Positions 20,417 through 29,394 of a stretch of 36,269 bases of DNA are shown piece by piece (position 1 is the stretch's first letter; the number at the start of each line of letters is the position of its first letter). Both the position numbers and the translations under genes were made by a program. The DNA lies in NCBI GenBank assembly GCA_913056195.1, contig CAJXMF010000001.1, positions 1 through 36,269 on the forward strand, in the 5' to 3' direction. The notes under the pieces are model-generated. The model saw only the letters and a list, made by a program, of their open reading frames with translations, had not been told where the DNA came from and made no database searches. This DNA is from an uncultured Methylococcaceae bacterium (GTDB lineage Bacteria > Pseudomonadota > Gammaproteobacteria > Methylococcales > Methylomonadaceae).

Positions 20417-22240
20417 TTATTGCCGCCGCTGTTGATATTGATAGCGAAATTTCCGTCTTAACAGGCCGGATGGCTCATCCGGAATACGATTGAGCCACTG
20501 CTCGACGGCCTGTTGGTCTTCATTGGGTTTCGTTGCCTCGGGTGTGGCAACGGCTTTTTGTTCTGCCTCAGCTTTAGATTCATCCGTCTGCTGTTTGGCC
20601 TTAACCTGCTTTGCCTCATCGCTCACCGAGTCTTTTTTCTTTTTAGATTTCTCTTTAGGCGAACTTTCCGTTGGTTTAGAATGATCTTTCGGCTGTTCGC
20701 CGTTATCCGATTTAGATTGATTCTGCGCTGACTTTTGTTCCGCATTCTGTGATTTATCAGACGATTGCTGTTGATTCTGATTTTGCTGATTTTTTTGCGA
20801 ATCTGATTGTTTTGAAGCCGATGACTGTTGTTGGTTCTGTTGGTGTTGCTGCTTTTGTTGCTGTTGTTTCAACAATTTTTCACCCAGTGCCTTGTTTTTC
20901 TTTGCCGCCTCAAAATCCGGCTTTTTAGCCAATGCCTGCTGATAGGCTTCAATCGCAGCCTTTAATTTTCCAGCCTGCGCCAGCGCATTGCCTCGATTAT
21001 AATCCGCCTCAGCGGTGTTTTGTTGCTGCCATATTTTTGCAGCTTGTTCATATTTTCCAGCCTTGTACAATGCCGCGGCGCGCCAATCGGGCTGTTTAAA
21101 CAACTTGGCGGCTTGGCCAAATTGCTGCTGTTTAAAGGCCTGTTGTCCGCGCTGATTATCGGTTTTCCATAATTTCTGCCACAGGCCTGAGTCCTCTGCC
21201 GCCCAGCTGTTTTGCGGTATCGGCATCAATACCAACAAGGCTAAACACAACAATCCTTTGCGAAAACCTAACGCTGCTAACGGCACAACCAGCCATAACA
21301 GATACGACCCGAAGTCGCGCCATACATTGAGCTTTAATTGCGCATCTTTAGCCCCCTGCGCTTTCGCCGCACGGTCGAAAAAATGCGTCAACGCTTGAAT
21401 ATCACCATCATTGACGACAGTCATCCTTTGAAACTGGCCACCACTCAGACTGGCCAGTTTTTTCATCGGTTCGACCTGTAGACGCGCAACGATAATGTTG
21501 CCGTTTCTATCCTTCAGAAAACCGCCACCCGTTTGTTTAATCGGCGCGCCTGTTTCAGTGCCCACCGCCAATATCGATATACGATAAGGGCCACGCGTCT
21601 TTTTCAGTGCCGACGGATCAATCGCTTCAACGCCATCGGTCACCAATAAAATATCACCCTGCCGAATACCGGCCTGCTTTAATAAAGCGACACTTTGCCG
21701 AATAGCCGCCAGTGTATTGCGCCCCTGTACCGGCATAATATCGGTATTGATACCCCCGACCAAATTCAAAATCGTAGCCACATCATCGGTTAACGGCGTC
21801 ACCACAAACGCCTGTTGGGTGTAAACGAGCAAAGCGCTTTGCCCGTCTTTACGCTGATGCAGCAGGTCGGTGATTTTGTAGCGGCTGCGCAGCAAGCGCG
21901 TGGGCTTGATATCGTCGGCATTCATGCTGGTCGATAAATTCAGCGCAATCACCAGGCCGGTATCGTTACGAAATGCAGGCGCAGGCTCTCGCTGCCAGGT
22001 CGGCCCCGCCAAGGCCACCACGGTTAACACAAAAGCCAGACTTAATGGCCAGACAACACGTGCCTTTGCCTTTCCGGCCGTGCGCGTTTGCAGCAAATAG
22101 GGCAATAATTCGGCATCACACACATTCAGCCAATTACCCTGCCGTTTATGCTGATACGATAACCACAGCGCTAAAGCCGCCAATGGAATCAAGGCCAGCA
22201 ACCATTCCGGCCGCAAAAAATGAAAATCACTATTGATCAT
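20417..22240 (-). CDS. Fused von Willebrand factor A / TPR protein (BatB-BatC)
   Basis: The 607 residues start MINSDFHFLRPEW, with an N-terminal membrane helix, a second near 60-80, a VWA domain (about 90-280), another helix near 300-330, then TPR repeats (AALYKAGKYEQAAKIW and ADYNRGNALAQAGKLKAAIEAYQQAL). A Gln/Lys/Ser low-complexity stretch of about 130 residues and a conserved end EQWLNRIPDEPSGLLRRKFRY follow. The metal-site motif is N-L-S-T-S, so the usual first Asp is Asn101. I chose the start at 22240, where ATGA overlaps the batA stop. The encoded product could be one protein doing the jobs of BatB and BatC. Confidence 0.9.
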   Translation of the reverse strand: MINSDFHFLRPEWLLALIPLAALALWLSYQHKRQGNWLNVCDAELLPYLLQTRTAGKAKARVVWPLSLAFVLTVVALAGPTWQREPAPAFRNDTGLVIALNLSTSMNADDIKPTRLLRSRYKITDLLHQRKDGQSALLVYTQQAFVVTPLTDDVATILNLVGGINTDIMPVQGRNTLAAIRQSVALLKQAGIRQGDILLVTDGVEAIDPSALKKTRGPYRISILAVGTETGAPIKQTGGGFLKDRNGNIIVARLQVEPMKKLASLSGGQFQRMTVVNDGDIQALTHFFDRAAKAQGAKDAQLKLNVWRDFGSYLLWLVVPLAALGFRKGLLCLALLVLMPIPQNSWAAEDSGLWQKLWKTDNQRGQQAFKQQQFGQAAKLFKQPDWRAAALYKAGKYEQAAKIWQQQNTAEADYNRGNALAQAGKLKAAIEAYQQALAKKPDFEAAKKNKALGEKLLKQQQQKQQHQQNQQQSSASKQSDSQKNQQNQNQQQSSDKSQNAEQKSAQNQSKSDNGEQPKDHSKPTESSPKEKSKKKKDSVSDEAKQVKAKQQTDESKAEAEQKAVATPEATKPNEDQQAVEQWLNRIPDEPSGLLRRKFRYQYQQRRQ

Positions 22241-23220
22241 GCACGCGCCCTCGCCACCACGACAAACGTTGCCAACAGCAGTGCCAATGACAAGGGCCAA
22301 TAAAATAATTCACTGCGCGGCCTGAAATACACTTGATTGCTTTCCACCGGTTCCAGTTGATCAAGAATATGATAAATCTGCTCCATTTCCTGACTGTCTC
22401 GCGCCCTGAAATAACGACCACCGGTTTTTGCCGCGATGGCTTTCAGGGTTTTCTCATCCAGATCAGCCGAGGGATTCACCCGCCGTGCCCCAAAAAAATC
22501 ACGCACGATCATTTCATCCGCGCCAATCCCGATGGTGTAAATTTTAAGCTTAAATTGTGCCGCTAAGTCCGCTGCCTGCAAGGGATCAACCGCGCCGGCA
22601 GTATTCGCTCCGTCGGTCATTAAAATCAACACTCGACTATCGGCCGGGTGATTTTTAAGTTTTTTAACGGCCAGGCCGATGGCATCGCCGATGGAAGTCG
22701 CCGGATCATCATCGGTAATACCAATAAAGGCTTCATTCAACAAGCGGATAACCGTTTGTCTGTCGAAGGTTAAAGGGGCCTGCAAATACGGTGTGGTTCC
22801 AAACAAAATCAAACCGATGCGATCACCCACCCGCCGCGCAATAAATTCGCTGCCAATTTTTTTGACGGCCGTCAAGCGGTCGACACGCTCATCATTGATA
22901 ATAAAATCCTGCATATCCATACTGCTGGAAACATCCACCGCCAGCATCAAATCCCGACCACTGACGGCCTGCTCTATCGGTTCACCCAACCATTGCGGCC
23001 GGGTTGCGGCAGCAATTAGCAAACACCAGGCCAAAACGGCCAGCCAAAACAGCCACGGTTTCAGCGGCGCTCGCGCATCGGCCTGCAAAACATTGAAATC
23101 TTGCAGAAAAGGCACTTTTAAAGCCGCCTCGGCTTCGCCGCTCACCTCGCGCAATCCATAACGAACCAACAGCGGCAGTGGCAACGCCAATAGAAACCAG
23201 GGCCATGCAAAATGTATCAT
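22237..23220 (-). CDS. batA: BatA-like von Willebrand factor A membrane protein
   Basis: The 327 residues begin MIHFAWPWFLLALPLPLLVRY, a membrane anchor. A second hydrophobic helix lies near 60-80, then the VWA domain with an intact metal site: DVSSSMD (about 92-98), a Thr in the GDAIGLAVKKL loop, and LMTDGANTAG (about 185-194). A third helix ends the protein (about 305-322). The ATG at 23220 overlaps the DUF4381 stop by four bases (ATGA). VWA proteins of this type usually work with the MoxR ATPase of the same operon. Confidence 0.9.
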   Translation of the reverse strand: MIHFAWPWFLLALPLPLLVRYGLREVSGEAEAALKVPFLQDFNVLQADARAPLKPWLFWLAVLAWCLLIAAATRPQWLGEPIEQAVSGRDLMLAVDVSSSMDMQDFIINDERVDRLTAVKKIGSEFIARRVGDRIGLILFGTTPYLQAPLTFDRQTVIRLLNEAFIGITDDDPATSIGDAIGLAVKKLKNHPADSRVLILMTDGANTAGAVDPLQAADLAAQFKLKIYTIGIGADEMIVRDFFGARRVNPSADLDEKTLKAIAAKTGGRYFRARDSQEMEQIYHILDQLEPVESNQVYFRPRSELFYWPLSLALLLATFVVVARARA

Positions 23221-23678
23221 CGTTGTCGTTTTATCCACTGATCACAAAGTTGAAATAACCCCGCCATATCCACATCGTCCGGCGCATCTGGCCGATAGTG
23301 GGCATCCGCCAAATAGCGCCCCGGCCCTTGACTGAACGGCTGTCCGGACAGTGACCGATCCAGATAATGCAACCAGCGCTCACCGGTCAACCCCGCAACA
23401 TCGCCCCCTTGCTGAGTACTGATCGCCACCCGCCGCAATAAGGCAGACAACGCCGCCAGTTTCTGCCGGGGCGTCAAGGCGTCGTCCTGCTGAATCTGTC
23501 GCAATAACTTCCGCGCCACTTTAACCGCCGTTTTGCGCCTGAGCCGTTTAATCAAATGCCATAGTCCATAAAGCAGCAACGGCACTAAAAACACCAGCAA
23601 CCACCAGCCCAATGCCGGCGGCCACCAGCTTATAGCGGGCGGTAATACAATATCTTGTAAAGGTAACGGCTTCGCCAT
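23217..23678 (-). CDS. DUF4381 membrane protein
   Basis: The 153 residues have a hydrophobic N-terminal helix (about 17-39, WWPPALGWWLLVFLVPLLLYGL) and a basic cytoplasmic region with KVARKLLRQIQQDDALTPRQKLAALSALLRR. This is the small DUF4381 protein always found between the DUF58 and BatA genes in MoxR clusters; its function is unknown. Its start overlaps the DUF58 stop codon by one base and its stop overlaps the batA start, which keeps the operon tightly coupled. Confidence 0.85.
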   Translation of the reverse strand: MAKPLPLQDIVLPPAISWWPPALGWWLLVFLVPLLLYGLWHLIKRLRRKTAVKVARKLLRQIQQDDALTPRQKLAALSALLRRVAISTQQGGDVAGLTGERWLHYLDRSLSGQPFSQGPGRYLADAHYRPDAPDDVDMAGLFQLCDQWIKRQR

Positions 23679-24565
23679 CAGCTTAATATCCTGACTGGGT
23701 CATCCTGAGTGCTGCACGATACAAAACGCATCGTGTATTTGCGGCTGACCTGCTCAAGGTAAGCCTCACGGGCTTGAAAATTGTGTTGATAGCGCAACAC
23801 GCGCTGGCGATCACTGGCATCAACCAACAACTCCCGCTCACCATCGGTAAACAAATAACGGCCTGATGGCGGCAACGCTTTCTCCAACGGATCGTACACT
23901 TGAATCAGCGCCACATCACAATGCTGCGCCAATTTGACCAAGGCTTTTTCGGCACTTTGAATACCCCGAAAATCGCTAATTAAATAAATCCGGCTACCCG
24001 GCCGGGCGTGATGCTGCAAACGCATCAAAACCGTCGTTAAATCTGCAACTGCCAAGGCATTTTCATCACTCAATAATTTAAGATATTTAAGTACCGCTGA
24101 CCGCCCATGGCCTGGCTTGATTTCCCGGCACGCCTTATCGCTGAAAATCTGCCCGCCAACCCGATCGCTGCGTTGCAACGCAGCCCAGGCCAATAATGCC
24201 GCCAGTTGCTTGGCCCGCACCGCTTTAAAGGCACCACGGGTAGCAAATTGCATGGTTTGTCGATTATCAACGGAAATAAACACCGGACATTCCCGCTCTT
24301 CCCGATACACCTTGGTATAGGGTTTATCCGTTCGGGCGGTAACTTTCCAGTCTATACTGCGAATATCATCACCCGGTTGATACAAGCGGCTTTCATCGTA
24401 TTCCATGCCCCGCCCCTTGAATGCCGAAAGATAACCGCTCCCCTGACTGGCACGCACCCGAAAACGATCGGCCTTGATCATCCGGGCATAGGCACCCAGT
24501 CGGATCAAACCGGGCAGGTCAATCTGGATACGTTGTTGGGGAAGCAGGGGAAGAATCGGCTTCAC
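23678..24565 (-). CDS. DUF58 domain protein
   Basis: The 295 residues show the DUF58 signature YQPGDDIRSIDWKVTAR (about 62-78), followed by KVYREERECPVFISVDNRQTMQF, a von Willebrand-like metal-site region in which the SVDNRQTM loop replaces DxSxS. It is cytoplasmic with no signal peptide. It is always paired with MoxR and probably links it to the VWA proteins, which is inferred from context. The ATG overlaps the moxR stop by four bases. Confidence 0.9.
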   Translation of the reverse strand: MKPILPLLPQQRIQIDLPGLIRLGAYARMIKADRFRVRASQGSGYLSAFKGRGMEYDESRLYQPGDDIRSIDWKVTARTDKPYTKVYREERECPVFISVDNRQTMQFATRGAFKAVRAKQLAALLAWAALQRSDRVGGQIFSDKACREIKPGHGRSAVLKYLKLLSDENALAVADLTTVLMRLQHHARPGSRIYLISDFRGIQSAEKALVKLAQHCDVALIQVYDPLEKALPPSGRYLFTDGERELLVDASDRQRVLRYQHNFQAREAYLEQVSRKYTMRFVSCSTQDDPVRILS

Positions 24566-25548
24566 GGCACCGGTACGCGATTAATCAATTCTTGAATAAA
24601 ACGGTCGCAGCTGATGTCATCGGCTTCTGCCTCATAGCTCAAAATCAGACGATGCCGTAACACATCAAAGGCGATTTCCTGAATATCTTCAGGACTGACA
24701 AAATCGCGTTGATGCAGCCAGGCCCGCGCCCGGGCACAACGATCCAGGGCAATGCTGGCCCGCGGACTGGCACCATATTGCAACCAATTTGCCAAATCTT
24801 CGCCATAAATCAAAGGATTGCGCGTGGCCAACACCAGTTGCAATAAATACTGCTCCAAAGGTTCGGCCATATAAATAGCCAACACCTCCTGGCGGGCACT
24901 AAAAATGGCCTGTTGGCTGATTGGCGTAAATGGCGTTTTTTCAGAGATTCTTTCGCCTTTCGCCTCACCCCGCGCCAATTGCAAAATAGCACGTTCATGT
25001 TCAGCCTTGGGGTAATCGATTTTCACAAACAATAAAAACCGGTCTAATTGCGCCTCGGGCAAGGGGTAAGTGCCCTCCTGCTCTAACGGATTTTGTGTCG
25101 CCATCACCATAAACAATGGTGCCAGAGGATAGGTTGTACTGCCGACCGTGATTTGTCTTTCCGCCATCGCTTCCAACAGCGCCGCCTGCACCTTGGCCGG
25201 CGAGCGGTTAATTTCATCGGCCAAAATCATATTATGGAACAAAGGGCCTTTTTGAAATTCAAATGTGCCTTGTTGTGGCCGAAAAATCTCGGTACCGGTT
25301 AAATCTGCCGGCAACAAATCAGGCGTAAACTGCACCCGATGAAAATCCGCCTCAATGCCTTTACTCAGCACATTGATAGCCCGCGTTTTAGCCAGTCCAG
25401 GTGCACCCTCGACCAACATATGGCCATCGGCCAACAACGCGATCAACATCCGTTCAACCAATGTTTCCTGGCCGATAATTTGTGCATCAATGAATTGATT
25501 AAGCCGCTGAAAATCTAACTGCGCCGGTGTTTGCACAGAATCTGTCAT
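24562..25548 (-). CDS. MoxR family AAA+ ATPase
   Basis: MoxR ATPases act as chaperones that ready metal- or cofactor-containing complexes and affect envelope stress; the client here is unknown. The 328 residues have the MoxR-type Walker A motif GAPGLAKT (48-55), Walker B in NMILADEINRSPAKVQAALLEAM, and sensor 1 in MATQNPLEQEGTYPLPEAQLDRF. The C-terminal domain with SPRASIALDRCARARAW is also typical. First gene of the moxR-DUF58-DUF4381-batA-batBC-batD operon. No methanol dehydrogenase genes are nearby, so the name implies ancestry only. Confidence 0.95.
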   Translation of the reverse strand: MTDSVQTPAQLDFQRLNQFIDAQIIGQETLVERMLIALLADGHMLVEGAPGLAKTRAINVLSKGIEADFHRVQFTPDLLPADLTGTEIFRPQQGTFEFQKGPLFHNMILADEINRSPAKVQAALLEAMAERQITVGSTTYPLAPLFMVMATQNPLEQEGTYPLPEAQLDRFLLFVKIDYPKAEHERAILQLARGEAKGERISEKTPFTPISQQAIFSARQEVLAIYMAEPLEQYLLQLVLATRNPLIYGEDLANWLQYGASPRASIALDRCARARAWLHQRDFVSPEDIQEIAFDVLRHRLILSYEAEADDISCDRFIQELINRVPVP

Positions 25549-25622
25549 GTTTGTTCCCTGTTTGTTAAGGTAAAACTGCGCTATGTGATGAAAAAACCAA
25601 ACAAAAGTTCCTCAAGACGCTA

Positions 25623-26756
25623 TTATACAAAGCGTTCCAGAATCGCATCCAGAAAATCCCAGCCCTTTTCAGTACAAAACACCCGCTCATCGGTCATTGT
25701 CAATAATCCTTCTCCAATACAGCTTGATAATTCAGGCTCTAACAGCTGTGGCGACAAACCGGTACGGGCACTGAACGCCGCCCACTGAAAGCCCTGTTTC
25801 AAGCGCAGCTGATTCATCATGAACTCCAGCGCCAATGCGTCTTTTTCAATCGTTTGCATGTGACGAATTTCTGCACCGGGCTGATATTGACGTGGATTTT
25901 TCAGTTTTTGCGTACGCATAATCTTGTCTGGCAAAGCTTGCGTGATCTTGCCATGCGCACCAGCACCGATGCCTAAATAATCCCCAAACTGCCAGTAATT
26001 GAGATTATGCCGACATGCCTTGCCCGGCTGACTATACGCTGAAATTTCATACTGCTGAAAACCTGCCGCCGCCAATTGCTGCTGACATTGCTTTTGAAGG
26101 CTATAAATACTGTCATCATCCGGCAAGGCGGGTGGATACCGGTGAAACAAGGTATTGGGCTCCAGCGTGAGCTGATAAAACGATAAATGGCTTGGGGAAA
26201 ATGCTAAAGCGGTTTGAACATCTGCCACAGCCTCGTCTTCTGTCTGCTCCGGCAAACCGAACATCAGATCCAGGTTGATGTTTTCAAACCCGGCATGCTG
26301 GGCCATATCAATCGCCGCCCGAGCTTCATGGCCATTATGTACACGCCCTAAATGTTTTAACTGTCGATCCTGAAAACTCTGTATGCCAATCGATAAGCGA
26401 TTGATACCCAAGGCACGAAATTCGGCGAACTTGGCACTTTCAAATGTTCCCGGATTAGCCTCCAATGTGATTTCAACATCATCCGTAAACGGAATTTGCG
26501 CCCGAACACCTGCCAGTAAATCGGCCAACGCCTCCGGCGAAAACAGGCTCGGCGTCCCACCGCCGATAAAAATCGATGAAATCGTCCTGGAGCCATTCAA
26601 CAACGGCACATCCTGCGCCAAATCATAAAGCAAGGTCTCGACATACCCGGCCTCCGGCAACACACCCTTTAACGCATGCGAATTAAAATCACAATAGGGA
26701 CATTTTTGGATACACCAGGGAATATGAACATACAAACCAAGTGAAGAAAAAGACAT
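25623..26756 (-). CDS. hemW: Radical SAM heme chaperone HemW
   Basis: HemW binds heme and a [4Fe-4S] cluster and delivers heme to apoproteins; it is often misnamed coproporphyrinogen III oxidase. The start MSFSSLGLYVHIPWC at 26756 leaves about 377 residues; nine extra residues would come from an upstream ATG at 26783, which is less likely. The cluster motif is CIQKCPYC (CxxxCxxC). SIFIGGGTPSLF and SIGIQSFQDRQLKHLGRVH follow. The HNxxYW heme-associated segment HNLNYWQFGDYLGIGAGAHG is present. Not part of the moxR operon on spacing (74 bases). Confidence 0.93.
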   Translation of the reverse strand: MSFSSLGLYVHIPWCIQKCPYCDFNSHALKGVLPEAGYVETLLYDLAQDVPLLNGSRTISSIFIGGGTPSLFSPEALADLLAGVRAQIPFTDDVEITLEANPGTFESAKFAEFRALGINRLSIGIQSFQDRQLKHLGRVHNGHEARAAIDMAQHAGFENINLDLMFGLPEQTEDEAVADVQTALAFSPSHLSFYQLTLEPNTLFHRYPPALPDDDSIYSLQKQCQQQLAAAGFQQYEISAYSQPGKACRHNLNYWQFGDYLGIGAGAHGKITQALPDKIMRTQKLKNPRQYQPGAEIRHMQTIEKDALALEFMMNQLRLKQGFQWAAFSARTGLSPQLLEPELSSCIGEGLLTMTDERVFCTEKGWDFLDAILERFV

Positions 26757-27008
26757 CATGGCCGGCATTATAACCCAGGCCAATATGATTCTGACTTAGG
26801 AACATTCATGAAATAGCATTGCAACTGATCGATGTCAGCTTCGTGCACTATGTAAAATCATGACTTTCCTGGGTGGGATGTTTTTATATAGCAATTTCTT
26901 TAGTGGGAATTGCTGGTTGTTGAGTCTATTTTCCACCAAAGTGAACCCGCATAGAATACTTAACGCTATCCCTGTGTAAAGCGTATAAATACTGAGTAAA
27001 AAGCTGGG

Positions 27009-27037
27009 TTGAAAAACAGGCTAAAAAAGCGTATTTT
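27009..27037 (+). promoter_or_regulatory. Candidate promoter for the multicopper oxidase
   Basis: TTGAAA (27009-27014) and TATTTT (27032-27037) with a 17-base spacer, about 60 bases before the start codon. Other AT-rich hexamers nearby (TAATAA at 27045-27050) could serve instead, so the exact site is uncertain. Confidence 0.35.
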
Positions 27038-27061
27038 TAGAGAATAATAAAATACTTATAT

Positions 27062-27079
27062 TGCCTTAAGTTTAAGGCA
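27062..27079. promoter_or_regulatory. 18-bp palindrome upstream of the copper oxidase
   Basis: TGCCTTAA-GT-TTAAGGCA is an 8-bp inverted repeat with a two-base centre. It lies between the putative promoter and the ribosome site, 19 bases before the start codon. It could be an operator or a small leader hairpin near the ribosome site. It does not match the CueR box I know. Confidence 0.45.
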
Positions 27080-27098
27080 TCTTTGAAGGAGGAAGGCC

Positions 27099-28766
27099 AT
27101 GTCAACACGAAATCAATTTAACAGACGCCACTTTATGCAGCTTTCAGCATTTACTGCCGCTGCAGCAGCCATACCCGGTTTGGCCCTGTCAAATACCGGG
27201 CGCATTAGATCAGCGCCGACTCCGGGATTTAAGCCCGATGTGGAAATTGAGTTTACAACCCGCAATGCCCATATTCAGGTTTTAAAAAACGGCCCGACCA
27301 CCAATGTCCAAAAATATTATGCTCGCCTGTTAAAAGGCCCTAAAAATACCTTGATCCCATTAAGAGGCAATTATCTTGGGCCAATTTTAAATTATGAAAA
27401 AGGTCAGAAAGTCAGAATTTATTTTCATAACCGTTTAAATGAACCCTCCATCATCCATTGGCATGGATTGCATGTGCCACAAAAAAGTGACGGTCATCCC
27501 ATGTATTCGATTGCGCCGGGAGAACGCTTCGTTTATGAATTTGAAGTGATGAATCGGGCGGGAACCAGTTTTTATCATTCGCATACCCATGAGTTGACGG
27601 CTGAACAGGTGTATCAGGGACTCGCGGGTATGATTACCGTAACCGATGATGATGAAAAGAAGCTGGAATTGCCTGAGGGCGAATTTGATATGCCGCTAGT
27701 GATTCAGGACAGAAGCTTTACCAGCCGCAACCAGCTGCGTTATTTACATGGAATGCATGGCAGGATGTCAGGTTTTTTAGGCGATGCGATTCTGGTTAAT
27801 GGCCTGCCTAATGTGACATTTAATGTTAAATCACGCGCCTATCGTTTCCGTGCATTAAATGGCTCAAATTCAAGAATTTACAAATTGGGTTGGGATGATG
27901 GCACACCTTTGACGGCGATAGGCACCGATGCTGGCTTATTGGAAAAACCGGAAACCCGCCCTTATATCATGCTGGCACCCGGTGAACGGATTGATTTATG
28001 GCTGGATTTCAGTGGTCGTCCGGTGGGATCTGAATTAGTGTTATACAGTTTGCCATTTCGGGGTGCCATGCCGCCGATGTATGAAAGAATGCGCAAAGGT
28101 GGCGGCATGATGGGCGGTGGCATGGGCATGATGATGAGTCGTTTGGCCCAAGGTGAAAAATTCGTGATAACCCGTTTTAAGGTGACAGAAAAAGTATCCG
28201 ACTCTCCCCGTTTGCCTAAAAAACTGGTTAACTTTCAACGCTTGACGGAAAATGATGTCGATAACGCGCATCACCCCCTTCCAATCGCCATCTCAATGAA
28301 GCCAATGGCGCCACAATTAAATGGCAAATCGTTTTCTATCGATAAGATTATGGATTTTGAAAAAGTGCCTGTGGGATCCATTAAGAAAATAAAGATATTC
28401 CATGATCATGGTATGAAAAAAGACGAACATGGTGCCGAAGGCGGAAAAATGGCTATGGGCGGCGGCATGGGAGGCATGGGGATGATGGGAGGAGGTATGA
28501 TGTTCTCCATGGCCCATCCTATTCATTTACATGGCCAACAGTATCAAATCATTTCGCGCAAAATGGAAGGTATGCGCAAAGCTGAATATGATACGGTTAA
28601 AGATGGATTTATTGATACCGGCTGGAAAGATACCGTTCTGGTGATGCCGGGTGAAGAAATTGAAATCATCAAGCCCTTCCAGGATTATAAAGGCTTGTTC
28701 TTATACCATTGTCATAATCTGGAGCATGAAGATTTAGGCATGATGCGCCAATTTTTGGTGAGCTGA
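27099..28766 (+). CDS. Tat-exported, Met-rich multicopper oxidase (CueO/CopA-like)
   Basis: The product is a periplasmic copper enzyme, probably a cuprous oxidase protecting against copper. A Tat signal with NRRHFMQL (8-15) and a hydrophobic stretch to AIPGLALS starts the 555 residues. Copper ligands are visible in order: HWH (120-122), HSHTH (160-164), HPIHLH (473-478) and HCHNLEHEDLGM (537-548). That gives type 1 ligands His473, Cys538, His543 and Met548. Two Met/Gly-rich stretches (about 336-346 and 451-471) and an H-D-H-G-M-K-K-D-E-H run (435-444) resemble the CueO copper-uptake insert. A strong AAGGAGG ribosome site precedes it. It could instead be a different laccase-like enzyme. Confidence 0.88.
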   Translation: MSTRNQFNRRHFMQLSAFTAAAAAIPGLALSNTGRIRSAPTPGFKPDVEIEFTTRNAHIQVLKNGPTTNVQKYYARLLKGPKNTLIPLRGNYLGPILNYEKGQKVRIYFHNRLNEPSIIHWHGLHVPQKSDGHPMYSIAPGERFVYEFEVMNRAGTSFYHSHTHELTAEQVYQGLAGMITVTDDDEKKLELPEGEFDMPLVIQDRSFTSRNQLRYLHGMHGRMSGFLGDAILVNGLPNVTFNVKSRAYRFRALNGSNSRIYKLGWDDGTPLTAIGTDAGLLEKPETRPYIMLAPGERIDLWLDFSGRPVGSELVLYSLPFRGAMPPMYERMRKGGGMMGGGMGMMMSRLAQGEKFVITRFKVTEKVSDSPRLPKKLVNFQRLTENDVDNAHHPLPIAISMKPMAPQLNGKSFSIDKIMDFEKVPVGSIKKIKIFHDHGMKKDEHGAEGGKMAMGGGMGGMGMMGGGMMFSMAHPIHLHGQQYQIISRKMEGMRKAEYDTVKDGFIDTGWKDTVLVMPGEEIEIIKPFQDYKGLFLYHCHNLEHEDLGMMRQFLVS

Positions 28767-28775
28767 TATAAAGCC

Positions 28776-28804
28776 CTCCGTTCTTGTTATGCGCAAGAAC
28801 GGAG
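28776..28804. terminator. Hairpin between convergent genes (copper oxidase and amrA)
   Basis: A perfect 11-bp stem, CTCCGTTCTTG (28776-28786) and CAAGAACGGAG (28794-28804), with a seven-base loop, sits 10 bases past the copper oxidase stop and before the amrA stop. There is no long T tract on either side (only CTTTAT on the minus-strand exit), so termination is likely but weaker than the atp terminator. Confidence 0.5.
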
Positions 28805-28812
28805 ACGCATTG

Positions 28813-29394
28813 TTAATGCTTGGCAGCGGTACCGAATGATTCGGTGGTATAGCGATATACTTGAATACTGTCTGACCAATAATCGGCAGGAAGTCCCGCT
28901 TTGTTTTTAAGGTGCCTTAAAAACTGGACTTTCTCCGGTAATGATTCCCACACCGACGGTAAAAAAGTCCCCTTATACCCATTTTCAACCAGAATCAGGC
29001 CATCAACCCCGGGTCTGATTTGGCGTAATAAATCTTCTTCTGATGAAAACTGCATGGCTTCCGGTTCGCTCAGAATGGAAATAAAAATATCAAGCTGTGC
29101 AATTTCACTGCGTTCCACAGGCGGAAAACGCGGATCTTTATAGGCAGCGGAAAAGGCATTTTCCGCGACATCTTCAACCAGCGGTAAAACGGCTTCGAGC
29201 ATGCCGATGCAGCCTCTGAGTTGATGATTTTTCTCCAGTGTGACAAAGGTTGCACGGGGTACCCGTAATTCAGCTGGATAGTCCCGAATATCGATGCTTA
29301 ATGGATGACCTGTACGATAGCCATTCTCAATGGACTCGCGTGCTATATTAAGCAGAATGTTCTGATGTTGTTTGGTTAATGACATAAGCTCCAT
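28813..29394 (-). CDS. amrA: AmmeMemoRadiSam system protein A (AMMECR1 domain)
   Basis: The 193 residues form one AMMECR1 domain with the hallmark LRGCIGMLE (about 61-69), SAAYKDPRFPP near 84-94, and a C-terminal WSDSIQVYRY. The domain is conserved from archaea to humans; its biochemical role is not established. The start could be the ATG at 29394 or 29385. It begins inside the 3' end of amrB (47 bases of overlap with the longer start), so the two are translated together. Third member, amrS, is divergent nearby. Confidence 0.92.
   Translation of the reverse strand: MELMSLTKQHQNILLNIARESIENGYRTGHPLSIDIRDYPAELRVPRATFVTLEKNHQLRGCIGMLEAVLPLVEDVAENAFSAAYKDPRFPPVERSEIAQLDIFISILSEPEAMQFSSEEDLLRQIRPGVDGLILVENGYKGTFLPSVWESLPEKVQFLRHLKNKAGLPADYWSDSIQVYRYTTESFGTAAKH

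Larger units (their letters stand above)
26757..27098. other. Intergenic region between hemW and the copper oxidase
   Basis: About 340 bases without a convincing gene. It holds the back-to-back upstream regions of hemW (leftward) and the copper oxidase (rightward). A short inverted repeat, AGCAATT (26890-26896) with AATTGCT (26908-26914), lies in the middle. The right half is very AT-rich, as a promoter region would be, and it ends with the palindrome at 27062-27079 and the ribosome site AAGGAGG near 27086. Confidence 0.6.

Noticed and set aside
24562..25548. Methanol dehydrogenase (mxa) operon
   Set aside because: The MoxR family is named after that operon, but no mxaF, mxaI or mxaG gene is nearby. 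The neighbours are Bat-type genes.
26762..26767. TATAAT upstream of hemW
   Set aside because: It sits only a few bases before the start codon and has no -35 match; a usable promoter there would make a leaderless message, so I did not call it.
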